In this document: in pieces, positions 1 to 8,111 of the stretch
Numbering within the stretch: position 1 is the first letter of the stretch
Layout of the letters: each line of letters opens with the position of its first letter
Source: Mycolicibacterium agri
GTDB lineage: Bacteria; Actinomycetota; Actinomycetes; Mycobacteriales; Mycobacteriaceae
Assembly (NCBI RefSeq): GCF_002553505.1
Contig: NZ_PDCP01000014.1
Coordinates: forward strand, 54,398 to 118,397
DNA length: 64,000 bases
Direction of reading: 5' to 3'
Notes under the pieces: generated by a model
Told to the model about the DNA's origin: nothing
What the model saw: only the letters and a program-made list of their open reading frames with translations
Databases searched by the model: none
Made by a program: the position numbers and the translations under genes

Positions 1-54
1 GAACCTCGCACCCGACCCGGCACAGCCTAACCCGGGCGCTGCTAGCTTGCGGCC

Positions 55-711
55 ATGAACCTCTTTTCGACTGCGTGGGCGGCGCTGCGAGCCGAGGTCG
101 CGAACCTGCCCGACGAGGCCTTCGACCAGCCGTCGGGCTGTGCGGGCTGGCTGGTGCGCGACCTGGTCTGCCATCTCGTCATCGACGCCCAGGACGTGCT
201 GATCACGCTGGTCACACCCGCCGACGCCGAGCCGACCAGGAACGCCGTCACCTATTGGGAGGTCAGCAGCGAAGTGCCCACCGGCGACGACCCGCTCGAC
301 GCGCTGACCGTCCGCCTGGCGGCCGCCTACGGCGATCCCGCCCTGCTGAAATTCCATCTCGACGACGTCGGCGCCGCCGCGGGCCGGGCCGCCGAACTGT
401 GCGATCCGGCCATGCGGGTGAGCACCCGCGGCCACGTGCTCACCGCCGGCGACTATCTGTCTGCCTACGTCCTGGAGTGGACGCTGCACCACCTCGACCT
501 GACGGCGCACCTGACCGCCGCTGGCCAACCGCCCGCGGAGGCGTTGGCGAGGTCGCGCGCGATGCTCGAGCAGATCGCGGGCGCGGAGTTTCCCGCGGCG
601 TTCTCCGACGCCGACGCGCTGTTGGTGGGCACCGGGCGGCGCCGCGCCAACGACGTCGAGAGGTCGGCACTGGGGGAGTTGGCCGCCAAGCTCCCGCTCG
701 TGGTCGGCTGA
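55..711 (+). CDS. Maleylpyruvate isomerase-like (DinB-fold) protein
   Basis: The 218-residue protein resembles the actinobacterial family of mycothiol-dependent maleylpyruvate isomerase-like proteins, which share the DinB four-helix fold. The N-terminal helix carries the usual GWLVRDLVCHL segment near residues 30-40, where the family has a metal-binding His. The C-terminal part (GRRRAND, about residues 196-202) also fits the family. Substrate is unknown; many members act in thiol-dependent detoxification. It stands alone on the plus strand and its stop is followed within 4 bases by a palindromic repeat that could terminate transcription. The ATG at 55 is the first plausible start; upstream sequence is too short to assess the promoter. 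Confidence 0.8.
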   Translation: MNLFSTAWAALRAEVANLPDEAFDQPSGCAGWLVRDLVCHLVIDAQDVLITLVTPADAEPTRNAVTYWEVSSEVPTGDDPLDALTVRLAAAYGDPALLKFHLDDVGAAAGRAAELCDPAMRVSTRGHVLTAGDYLSAYVLEWTLHHLDLTAHLTAAGQPPAEALARSRAMLEQIAGAEFPAAFSDADALLVGTGRRRANDVERSALGELAAKLPLVVG

Positions 712-714
712 CGC

Positions 715-763
715 GATTTAGGCGCGCGCAGCGGCGCTCAGCGCACGCCAGCGCGCCGAAATC
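715..763. repeat. 49-bp palindromic intergenic repeat, copy 1
   Basis: Left arm GATTTAGGCGCGC (715-727) pairs with right arm GCGCGCCGAAATC (751-763) with one mismatch, leaving a 23-nt middle. The element matches the second copy at 1598-1646 at 44 of 49 positions, including the loop. It starts 4 bases after the stop of the first gene, so it may work as a hairpin terminator. It lacks the U-tract of a classical terminator, as is common in mycobacteria. Confidence 0.8.
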
Positions 764-815
764 ACACCGACGACGACTAGCGTGTGCCCGGGGACACCGG
801 CGATGCGGAGGCGAT

Positions 816-1595
816 GTGCGGATCGATCTGAGCGGTAAGACGGCATTGGTGACCGGATCGACGCAGGGGATCGGCCTCGCGATCGCCAAGGGCCTTGCCG
901 AAGCCGGGGCCCGTGTCCTGATCAACGGGCGCCAGGCCGCGCGTGTCGACGCCGCCGTTGCCGAAGTCGAGGGCGACGCGGTCGGGGTGGCCGCCGATGT
1001 CACCACCGACGACGGTGTCGCCGCGCTGCTCGACCGCGCACCCGACGTCGACATCCTCGTCAACAACCTCGGCATCTTCGGCGCCACGCCGGCACGGGAG
1101 ATCACCGATGAGCAGTGGCGCACCTACTTCGACGTCAATGTCTTGGCGGCGGTGCGACTCATTCGTCGGTATCTGCCAGGGATGGAAGCACGCGGTTGGG
1201 GGCGAATCATCCAGATCGCCAGCGACTCCGCGATCGTCACACCCGAGGAGATGGTCCACTACGGCGTCACCAAGACCGCGTTGCTCGCGGTGACCCGTGG
1301 ATTCGCCAAGGACACAGCCGGTTCCGGTGTCACCGTCAACTCCGTCATCGCGGGGCCCACGCACACCGCAGGCGTTGAGGAGTTCGTCTACCAGTTGGTC
1401 GATCGCAGCCTGCCGTGGGACGAGGCGCAGCGAGAGTTCATGAAGAAGTACCGGCCGCAATCGCTGCTGGGCCGCCTCATCGAGCCCGAGGAGATCGCGA
1501 ACATGGTGACCTATCTCAGCTCGCCGCTGGCCTCGGCCACCACCGGCGGGGCGGTGCGGGCAGACGGCGGATACGTCGACTCGATCCTGCCGTAG
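816..1595 (+). CDS. SDR family NAD(P)-dependent oxidoreductase
   Basis: A classical short-chain dehydrogenase of 259 residues. It has the cofactor motif TGSTQGIG near the N-terminus, the structural NNLG motif at about residue 87, the catalytic Ser in IASDSA and the catalytic Tyr/Lys pair in YGVTK. The C-terminal loop ends with the usual GGAVRADGGYVDS. The GTG at 816 is preferred because GGAG lies 5 bases upstream and the product then begins directly at the Rossmann fold. The gene is flanked by the two copies of the 49-bp palindrome. Substrate cannot be told from sequence. Confidence 0.9.
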   Translation: MRIDLSGKTALVTGSTQGIGLAIAKGLAEAGARVLINGRQAARVDAAVAEVEGDAVGVAADVTTDDGVAALLDRAPDVDILVNNLGIFGATPAREITDEQWRTYFDVNVLAAVRLIRRYLPGMEARGWGRIIQIASDSAIVTPEEMVHYGVTKTALLAVTRGFAKDTAGSGVTVNSVIAGPTHTAGVEEFVYQLVDRSLPWDEAQREFMKKYRPQSLLGRLIEPEEIANMVTYLSSPLASATTGGAVRADGGYVDSILP

Positions 1596-1597
1596 GC

Positions 1598-1646
1598 GAT
1601 TTCGGCGCGCGCAGGGGCGCTGAGCGCACGTTAGCGCGCCGAAATC
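1598..1646. repeat. 49-bp palindromic intergenic repeat, copy 2 (likely bidirectional terminator)
   Basis: Perfect 13-nt arms GATTTCGGCGCGC (1598-1610) and GCGCGCCGAAATC (1634-1646) enclose a 23-nt loop. The element begins 3 bases after the SDR stop and its last bases overlap the TGA of the convergent lipoprotein gene. Sitting exactly between two converging genes, it is well placed to end transcription from both sides. It is the near-identical partner of the copy at 715-763. Confidence 0.85.
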
Positions 1647-2610
1647 ACGTCAGCAGGCCCTCTTTGATCAGCCAGTCGCGGGCGACGAGCGCCGGATCGT
1701 CGCCTTCGGTGTCGACCTTGGCGTTGAGCTCCAGCATCACCTCGTTGGTCAGTCGCGGGCTCAGCGCACCGAAGATCTCCGCCAGTTCCGGATGCTCCTC
1801 GAGCACTTTGCTGTTCACGACGGCCGACAGGTTGTAGTGCGGGAAGAAGTTCTTGTCGTCCTCGAGCACCCGCAGCTTCAGGCCGGGGATGCGGCCGTCG
1901 GTGGTGAAGACCTCGCCGAAGTTGCATTCGCCGTTGGCGGTCGCGGTGTAGATGACGCCGGTGTCGAGCATGGTGACCCGACCCAGCTGTTGGCGAGACA
2001 ACCCGTAGGTCTTCAGCATGGGCTCGAAACCGTCGTTGCGGCTGGCGAATTCGCTCTCGATGCAGAAGGTCAGATCCTCGCGGTTGAGCTTGGTCAGATC
2101 GGACAGCGTCGTCACTCCGAGGCGCTGCGCCTCCGACTCGCGGATGGCGAACGCATACGTGTCGTCCATGGGGGCGGGCGGTAGCCAGGTCAGGCCGTTC
2201 TTGGCGTCGGCATCCTTGATCGCCTGATACTGTGCCGCTTCGCCTTTCACCGGGTTCTCGTTGCCCAGGTAGTTGATCCACCCGGTGCCGGTGTACTCCG
2301 GCGACACGTCGGCCTCGCCGCTGGTCATCGCGTGCCTGGCGCCGAAGCTGCCGGGGATGTTGGTCAGGTTGGTCACTTCGGCGCCCGCGGCGGCCAGCAC
2401 CGTCGCGTACATGTTCCCGAGGATCAGCTGCTCGGTGAAATCCTTGGCGGCGACGGTCAACTTCACCCCGTCGAGTGAGTCGTAGTGACCGATGATGCCC
2501 GGCCGCGCCTCGAGCACCGCGCCGCTGGCCGACTGCAACCCGCAGCCCGCAACCAGCCCGGCGAGCAGAACACCTAACAGCATCAGAGCGCTTCTCTGGC
2601 GAATCCTCAT
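1645..2610 (-). CDS. proX: Osmoprotectant ABC transporter, substrate-binding lipoprotein
   Basis: A 321-residue member of the OpuAC/ProX family that binds glycine betaine, choline or related osmolytes. A lipoprotein signal peptide with lipobox LVAGC ends at Cys23, so the protein should be anchored outside the membrane. The mature part shows the type II binding-protein pattern (DFTEQLILGNMY early, YTGTGWINYLG, later IRESEAQRLG). It is the last gene of a four-gene operon and starts 3 bases after the upstream permease. The stop codon lies inside the palindrome at 1598-1646. Confidence 0.92.
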   Translation of the reverse strand: MRIRQRSALMLLGVLLAGLVAGCGLQSASGAVLEARPGIIGHYDSLDGVKLTVAAKDFTEQLILGNMYATVLAAAGAEVTNLTNIPGSFGARHAMTSGEADVSPEYTGTGWINYLGNENPVKGEAAQYQAIKDADAKNGLTWLPPAPMDDTYAFAIRESEAQRLGVTTLSDLTKLNREDLTFCIESEFASRNDGFEPMLKTYGLSRQQLGRVTMLDTGVIYTATANGECNFGEVFTTDGRIPGLKLRVLEDDKNFFPHYNLSAVVNSKVLEEHPELAEIFGALSPRLTNEVMLELNAKVDTEGDDPALVARDWLIKEGLLT

Positions 2611-2613
2611 GAT

Positions 2614-3399
2614 TCACAGCCCCTTCGGCGCGGCGAGTATCTCCGCGACCCGCGCCAGCCAGTCGATGAACAGCGCCAGTGCCGCCACCAGCACCGCGCC
2701 GACGATCAGCGTCACGCTCTGCTGCAGCTTGATCCCGGTGGTGATCAGTTGGCCGAGTCCGCCCGCGCCGGTGAACGACGCCAGCGCGGCCGTGCCTACG
2801 ATGAGCACAAGCGCGGTGCGGACGCCTGCGACGATCACCGGAAGCGCCAGCGGCAGTTCGATCCGCATCAACGTCGACCATGCCGACATGCCCATGCCGC
2901 GCGACGCCTCGACCAATCGGGGGTCGACGCCGTCGAGGCCCGTGACGGTGTTGGCGATGATCGGCAGCGCACCGTAGACCGTCAGCGCGATGACCGCGCC
3001 GAGAGGGCCGATGCCGAACAGCACCGCACCCAACGCGATCAATCCGATCGCCGGTGCGGCCTGACCGAATCCGGCGACGGTGATGATCGGTTTCGAATAG
3101 CGCCGAAACCTTCCGCGCGTCAACGCAATTCCCAATGGGATCGCCACTGCGCAGGTGAGCACGGTCGCGGCGAGGCTGACGGTCATGTGCTCGCGGAGCA
3201 ATGTCAGCAGCTGCGGAACCGCAAGCGAGCGGCGCTCGGACTCCGAAACCTGCGCGTTGTGCACGAACAGAAGCGAGCCGACGACGATCACAATGCAGAC
3301 GAGCGGCTGCACCAGCAACCGACCGAGGCCGGGTCCACGACGGCGCGCCGACGGTTCGGTACCGGCGCCGACCTCGTTCTCGACACTGACGACGGTCAC
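2614..3399 (-). CDS. proZ: Osmoprotectant ABC transporter permease (second)
   Basis: A 261-residue inner-membrane permease of the betaine/choline importer. It has about six hydrophobic segments and the coupling-helix region typical of this family (GMGMSAWSTLMRIELPLALPVI), which docks on the ATPase. The reading frame is open further upstream, but the start is set at the GTG at 3399 because its bases overlap the TGA of the ATPase gene (GTGA), a standard coupled start. Symbol follows the mycobacterial proXVWZ naming; which permease is W and which is Z is not resolved here. Confidence 0.9.
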   Translation of the reverse strand: MTVVSVENEVGAGTEPSARRRGPGLGRLLVQPLVCIVIVVGSLLFVHNAQVSESERRSLAVPQLLTLLREHMTVSLAATVLTCAVAIPLGIALTRGRFRRYSKPIITVAGFGQAAPAIGLIALGAVLFGIGPLGAVIALTVYGALPIIANTVTGLDGVDPRLVEASRGMGMSAWSTLMRIELPLALPVIVAGVRTALVLIVGTAALASFTGAGGLGQLITTGIKLQQSVTLIVGAVLVAALALFIDWLARVAEILAAPKGL

Positions 3400-4598
3400 G
3401 ACGCGGTCCCCGACGGTTCTCCGCTGCGGCGCAGATTCTCCATCGCGTCCATGATCGTTTCGACCCTGACCACGCCTTGATACGTGTTGCGCCGACCGGT
3501 CACCACCACGACGCCGTGCGACGACGTCAACATCTCGTCGAGCGCGTCGTTGAGGGTGGACGCCAGGCTGACGCATTCGAGCGCCTCGTCGCGCGCGACG
3601 CCGGTGAGCGCGCCCGAATCCTCCAGCTCGGTCAGCGACATCCAACGCTGCGGCCGGTCCTGTTCGTCGAGCACGATGACGTGCTCGCGATCCAGGGCGC
3701 GGGCCGCCTCGATGGCCATGGCCGGATCGCCGCCGACGTGTGCCACCGCGGCCTCGTGCAGGTCGACATCGCGAACCCTGGTCAGCGTCAGCTGTTTGAG
3801 CGCGGCGCCGGCGCCGACGAAACTGCGCACGAAGTCGTTGGCCGGCTCGGAGAGGATGCGGTCAGGGGTGTCGTACTGCGCGATCCGTGATCCCTTCTGC
3901 AGGATCGCGATCCGGTCGCCGAGCTTGACCGCCTCGTCGAAATCGTGGGTGACGAAGACGATGGTCTTGCGGAGCTCGTCGTGCAGGCGCAGCAATTCGT
4001 CTTGCAGCCGCTGCCGGGTGATGGGATCGACAGCACCGAACGGTTCGTCCATCAGCAGCACAGGGGGGTCGGCGGCCAGCGCGCGTGCCACACCGACTCG
4101 TTGCTGCTGGCCGCCCGACAGCTCGCGGGGGTAGCGGTCGCGATATTGGCCCGGCTCCAGGCTGACCAGATCGAGCAGCTCGTCGACGCGGGCCGCGATG
4201 CGTTTCTTGTCCCACTTCAACAACCGCGGCACGATCGCGATGTTGTCGCCGACGCTGAGGTGTGGGAACAGCCCCGCGCCCTGGATGACGTATCCGATGT
4301 GTCGGCGCAACTGGTCGGGATTGCGGTGGGTGACATCGTCATCGCCGATGAGGATCCGTCCGCTGGTCGGCTCGATCAGCCGGTTGATCATCTTCATCGT
4401 CGTGGTCTTGCCGCACCCCGACGGCCCGACGAGCATGACGATCTGGCCCGCCGGGATCTCCATCGTGATGTTGTCGACGGCGGGTTCGTCTTGTCCGTCG
4501 TAGCGCTTCGTCACACCCTCGAGCAGGATCCTGGCGCCTCCAGCCGCTGCACCGGCCTCCTCAGCGGCTGCAGCCCTGGTGGTTGTCGATTCAGACAC
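3396..4598 (-). CDS. proV: Osmoprotectant ABC transporter ATP-binding protein with CBS domains
   Basis: The 400-residue ATPase has Walker A GPSGCGKT (about residues 58-65), the signature LSGGQQQRVG near residue 155 and Walker B LLMDEP. The C-terminal third holds a CBS domain pair, which in OpuA/OpuC-type ATPases senses ionic strength and gates osmolyte uptake. It overlaps both neighbours: 8 bases with the upstream permease and a GTGA overlap with the downstream permease, so the three are probably translationally coupled. A low-complexity Ala/Glu stretch (residues 8-22) precedes the ATPase domain. Confidence 0.95.
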   Translation of the reverse strand: MSESTTTRAAAAEEAGAAAGGARILLEGVTKRYDGQDEPAVDNITMEIPAGQIVMLVGPSGCGKTTTMKMINRLIEPTSGRILIGDDDVTHRNPDQLRRHIGYVIQGAGLFPHLSVGDNIAIVPRLLKWDKKRIAARVDELLDLVSLEPGQYRDRYPRELSGGQQQRVGVARALAADPPVLLMDEPFGAVDPITRQRLQDELLRLHDELRKTIVFVTHDFDEAVKLGDRIAILQKGSRIAQYDTPDRILSEPANDFVRSFVGAGAALKQLTLTRVRDVDLHEAAVAHVGGDPAMAIEAARALDREHVIVLDEQDRPQRWMSLTELEDSGALTGVARDEALECVSLASTLNDALDEMLTSSHGVVVVTGRRNTYQGVVRVETIMDAMENLRRSGEPSGTAS

Positions 4599-5238
4599 GA
4601 ATCCCCCTCGGAACGGTAAGACGAGTAAGCAAATTCAGCACGGTATCGAGAATGACGGCGAGAATCAGAATGCCCACGGTGGCAGCGACGATCGAATTGG
4701 TCGCATTGGCGCCACCCATTCGGGAAATCCCGGAGAAGATGTAACCACCCAGACCAGGGCCCAACGCGAAGGCGGCAATGGCCGCGATGCCCATGAGCAT
4801 CTGCGCGGACACACGCACGCCGGTCATGATCACCGGCCACGCGAGCGGCAATTCCAACCGCACCAGCGTGGCCAGGCGGCTCATCCCCATGCCGCGCGCG
4901 GATTCGACCAGCGTCTGGTCGACACCGGTGAGGCCGACCACCACGTTCCGCAGGATCGGGAAAATGCCGAAGAAGACCAGCAGAATCACCGACGGCAGCA
5001 CCCCGAGCCCAACAATTCCGACCAGGATCCCGAGCAGCGCATAGGACGGCACGGTCAAACCGATGGCAGTGGCGCTGTTGCCGATGGCCACTCCGACCGG
5101 CGACCGGTAGATCAACACCCCGAGCACGATGGCGATGACGGTGGCCAGCAGGAGCGTCTGAACCACGAGGCTCATGTGCTGGTAGGCGAGGAATGACAGA
5201 ACCGGCCATCGGTCGCGAACAAACTCTATGAAGCCCAT
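4591..5238 (-). CDS. proW: Osmoprotectant ABC transporter permease (first)
   Basis: First gene of the osmoprotectant operon, 215 residues, with five to six hydrophobic segments and the conserved coupling-helix sequence GMGMSRLATLVRLELPLAWP. It pairs with the second permease at 2614-3399 to form the channel. The operon promoter must lie in the 188-base divergent region 5239-5426. The gene order here is permease-ATPase-permease-binding protein. Confidence 0.92.
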   Translation of the reverse strand: MGFIEFVRDRWPVLSFLAYQHMSLVVQTLLLATVIAIVLGVLIYRSPVGVAIGNSATAIGLTVPSYALLGILVGIVGLGVLPSVILLVFFGIFPILRNVVVGLTGVDQTLVESARGMGMSRLATLVRLELPLAWPVIMTGVRVSAQMLMGIAAIAAFALGPGLGGYIFSGISRMGGANATNSIVAATVGILILAVILDTVLNLLTRLTVPRGIRV

Positions 5239-5426
5239 AGCGGTAGCAAGCCCTCGCCTCGGTGCACGTTTTTATTGCTTAGGCAGAACCCCAAGCTAAC
5301 GGCGTCCGTACCCAAAATTCCACTCAGCTAAACGTCGAATTGCGACGATTTCGATCTTGGCCACATCTACTACCGGGCGTAGTATTCGGGGCGAACCCCT
5401 ACCGACAAGCCCGAGAGGTGCAGTTC

Positions 5427-5882
5427 GTGAAGTGGAGTTTCGCTCAGATCGGCCTGTTCATCATCGCCCTCTTCCACGTCATCCAGGCGGTGATCGGCTT
5501 CATCGCAAACCCGAGTTTCGCAACCGGTCCCGACGCGCCGACCGTGCAGATCTTCTGGATGGATTACAACGGCTGGCATGCCGTCGGCGGACTAGCACTG
5601 TTCGCGCCGGGACTGGTGTTCGCGATGCGCAAGTCCTGGTCCGTGCTGTATCTGCTGATCGCCGCGGTTGCGGGGGCGCTGCCGGGGATCTGGGCGTTTT
5701 TCTCGCATCAGGTCGCGTTCGTCCTGACCTTTCCGAACAACCTCACTGACGCGGTGGTGCACCTGGTGACCGCGGCGGTGATGATCGCCGTGGCCCTCAT
5801 CCAGATCTCGATGGACGGCGGCCTGCGCAACTCGTTCGCCGATCTTCACAAGGACAATCAGGCGAACCGAAAGACGGGGTAG
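5427..5882 (+). CDS. Small four-helix membrane protein (DUF4383-like)
   Basis: A 151-residue integral membrane protein with four predicted transmembrane helices and short loops, of the kind annotated DUF4383 in actinobacteria; the family name is my best guess. GTG at 5427 is chosen because GAGAGG lies 8 bases upstream and the product then starts at the first helix (KWSFAQIGLFIIALFHV). It is transcribed divergently from the osmoprotectant operon. Its 3' end overlaps the convergent reductase gene by 25 bases. Function unknown. Confidence 0.8.
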   Translation: MKWSFAQIGLFIIALFHVIQAVIGFIANPSFATGPDAPTVQIFWMDYNGWHAVGGLALFAPGLVFAMRKSWSVLYLLIAAVAGALPGIWAFFSHQVAFVLTFPNNLTDAVVHLVTAAVMIAVALIQISMDGGLRNSFADLHKDNQANRKTG

Positions 5883-6325
5883 TCGTCGACGATTCGGGCG
5901 AAGTCCTCGAGCGGCGCGCGCCGGTCGACCGGAAAGAACGGCCGCGCACCGGGAGCCAGTTCGAGATACCGGCGCAGGATCGCGGGGCGTTTCTCTGAGA
6001 AGTCCTCGACGAGCGAGACGTTCTCCCGCCGACGGCGTGTCAGCAGCACGGCGTGTCCGTCGGCGCGCAGGTTGTGCACCCAGTTCGTCTTCTGCCCCAG
6101 CATCGCCACCACATAACGCTCACCGTCATGGTCGACGACCACAATGGGAAACGAGATCGTCCGCCCGGATTTGCGGCCGCGCACCTCGAGGGTGGCGGCC
6201 TGGCCGGGACCGATGCCTGCGGCAAATGCTATGGCGCTGAGTCGGTTCGAGATGCGCGCCGACCAACTGGGGCGGCCGCCGCGGTAATTCCAGCGTTGGT
6301 ATGCACTGAAGACTTCGCGGAGCAT
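5858..6325 (-). CDS. Deazaflavin (F420)-dependent nitroreductase-family protein, Ddn-like
   Basis: The 155-residue protein matches the Ddn/FDOR family of split-beta-barrel F420H2-dependent reductases. Family marks are LEVRGRKSGRTISFPIVVV (about residues 45-63), the DGERYVVA strand, and GQKTNWVHNLRADG, which contacts the cofactor phosphate. Members reduce quinones or nitro compounds. The length is normal. It faces the small membrane protein gene and overlaps its end, and lies just downstream of the MOSC gene on the same strand (18-base gap), so the two may be co-transcribed. Confidence 0.88.
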   Translation of the reverse strand: MLREVFSAYQRWNYRGGRPSWSARISNRLSAIAFAAGIGPGQAATLEVRGRKSGRTISFPIVVVDHDGERYVVAMLGQKTNWVHNLRADGHAVLLTRRRRENVSLVEDFSEKRPAILRRYLELAPGARPFFPVDRRAPLEDFARIVDDYPVFRFA

Positions 6326-6343
6326 GGCCCCGACTCTAGCTTT

Positions 6344-7018
6344 TCAGTCCGCCGTCACCGCGAGGCGGCGGCGCGCATAGTTCTTCAGTTCGGCTGACAG
6401 CGCGTCAACCGTCAGCAATCGGGGCAGCAGAGCGGGCTCCGACATCCGGGCACGGAAAACCAGGCCCACAGTCACGTCGTGATCGGGCCGGTAATCCAGC
6501 GAGATCGCATCGCCTGCGCGCACCTCACCGGGCGAGATGACGCGCAGATAGGCGCCGGGCTTGCCGGCATCGGTGAACGTCTTGATCCAGCCCTTCAATT
6601 GCAGGAAGGCCGAGAACGTGCGGCACGGTGTGCGAACCGCACAGACCTCCAGCAGGGGGCCGTCGCTGCCGACTCGCCAGCGTTCCCCGATCAGCGCGTT
6701 GGTGACGTCGATTCCGGCCGTGGTGAAGTTCTCGCCGAACATTCCGTTTGTCAGCGGACGCGAGAGCCGGTTCTCCCACTCGTCGAGGTCTTCGCGCGCG
6801 TAGGCGTAGACGGCCTGGTCGTCGCCGCCGTGCAGCCGCCGATTGCCGATGGTGTCGCCGACCAGTCCGCTGCCGGCCCCGCCGCGCATCGGGCCCGGAG
6901 AACGGACCATGACCGCATCGGAGGTGGGCGCCTTGTCGATACCCGTCGACCGCGACGGCGCGTCGGGATTGGTGCGGACGCGTGCCAGGTTCACCGACAG
7001 GACATGCGCCACCCCCAC
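6344..7018 (-). CDS. MOSC domain-containing protein (YiiM-like)
   Basis: The 224-residue protein has the MOSC beta-barrel used for molybdenum-cofactor sulfur chemistry. Visible marks are HGGDDQAVYAY (about residues 64-74), the MFGENFTTAGID segment, and the conserved cysteine region CAVRTPCRTF near residues 127-136. A short helical tail follows, as in YiiM proteins. YiiM homologues reduce N-hydroxylated compounds with the molybdenum cofactor and need a reductase partner. A second MOSC gene, fused to a reductase, lies at 18905-20587. Confidence 0.88.
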   Translation of the reverse strand: MGVAHVLSVNLARVRTNPDAPSRSTGIDKAPTSDAVMVRSPGPMRGGAGSGLVGDTIGNRRLHGGDDQAVYAYAREDLDEWENRLSRPLTNGMFGENFTTAGIDVTNALIGERWRVGSDGPLLEVCAVRTPCRTFSAFLQLKGWIKTFTDAGKPGAYLRVISPGEVRAGDAISLDYRPDHDVTVGLVFRARMSEPALLPRLLTVDALSAELKNYARRRLAVTAD

Positions 7019-7206
7019 AGGGTATTAAGCGTCGCCCCGGTGCGCTCGCCGGGTGTGCGCTCGACGCGGGCTTGAATCTGCCTTAGCAGAAGTCCTCCTT
7101 GCAGCCGGCGCTGACGGCATGACATTGAACCGATCCGCGCCCCAGGCACAAAGGCCGCTGCTGCGTGTTGCGATGTGGAGAAGACCGTTGAGCCGAGGAG
7201 GCGTGG

Positions 7207-8088
7207 GTGAAGATCCGGTTCGGAGTCAGTCTGGGAGCCGACACCGGCCCCGGTGAGCTGTTCGACGCCATCGACTATCTGGAGAGCGCAGGCGTCGACT
7301 CGCTGTGGTTCTCCGAACTGGTGTACTCCACCGCCGTCGACCCCGTCGTCGGCATGTCGGTGGCGTTGGCGCGCACCAAGCGGCTGAAGGTCGGCACCTC
7401 GGTCGCGGTGCTGCCCGGGCGCCATCCGGTGTTGGTCGCCAAACAGTTGGCGTCGCTCGCGGCGGTGGCACCCAAACGGGTGCTGCCCGTCTTCGGTCTG
7501 CGCTCGGCGCTGCCCGTCGAGCGCGACCTGTTCCCGGTTCCCGACGGCAAACGCGCCGAGGTGTTCGACGAGGCGTTGCGCCTCTTGCGCGTCGCGTTGC
7601 GTGACGACGACGTCACCTTCACCGGCAACCACTTCACCGTGCGCGACGTGCGGGTGATGCCGAAACCGTCTCCACCGCTTGATATTTGGATCGGCGGCGC
7701 GTCGCCTGCGGCATTCCGGCGCATCGGCGCGCTCGGCGACGGCTGGCTGGGCAGCTTCCTGACGCCCGCCGAGGCGGGCCGCGCCCGTGACGCGATCAGC
7801 ACCGCCGCCGTGCAGGCCGGCCGCGACATCGAGAACGACCACTTCGGGATCAGCCTCGCTGTCGGCGGCGGCGAACTGCCTGCGCCGGTGGTGGCGTCGA
7901 TTCGCAAGCGTCGACCCGATCTCGACCCGTCCGAGCTCGTCGCCGCCGACTGGCCGACACTGCACCGTCGGCTCGACGACTACATCGACGCCGGGCTGAG
8001 CAAGTTCGTGATCCGGCCCGCCGGAAATCTGCGCACAGCCGAATTCCTCGAGACCTTCGTCGCCGAGCTATTGCCGCGGCAGAACTGA
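7207..8088 (+). CDS. LLM-class F420-dependent oxidoreductase
   Basis: A 293-residue luciferase-like TIM-barrel enzyme that matches a mycobacterial subfamily of probable F420-dependent oxidoreductases. Seen directly: the N-terminal strand KIRFGVSLGADTGP, the WFSELVYSTAVDP segment, the PGRHPVLVAKQLASL helix and the IWIGGASPAAFRRIGALGDGW phosphate-binding region. The GTG start at 7207 has a strong ribosome site GAGGAGG five bases upstream. Substrate unknown. Confidence 0.88.
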   Translation: MKIRFGVSLGADTGPGELFDAIDYLESAGVDSLWFSELVYSTAVDPVVGMSVALARTKRLKVGTSVAVLPGRHPVLVAKQLASLAAVAPKRVLPVFGLRSALPVERDLFPVPDGKRAEVFDEALRLLRVALRDDDVTFTGNHFTVRDVRVMPKPSPPLDIWIGGASPAAFRRIGALGDGWLGSFLTPAEAGRARDAISTAAVQAGRDIENDHFGISLAVGGGELPAPVVASIRKRRPDLDPSELVAADWPTLHRRLDDYIDAGLSKFVIRPAGNLRTAEFLETFVAELLPRQN

Positions 8089-8111
8089 AATACCCTGCGA
8101 CTGCGCGTGTT

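Noticed and set aside
1631..2881. Open frame of 416 codons on the minus strand
   Set aside because: Arg-rich shadow of proX and the adjacent permease in another frame of the same strand.
6991..7965. Open frame of 324 codons antisense to the LLM oxidoreductase
   Set aside because: Shadow of a well-supported gene with strong ribosome site.
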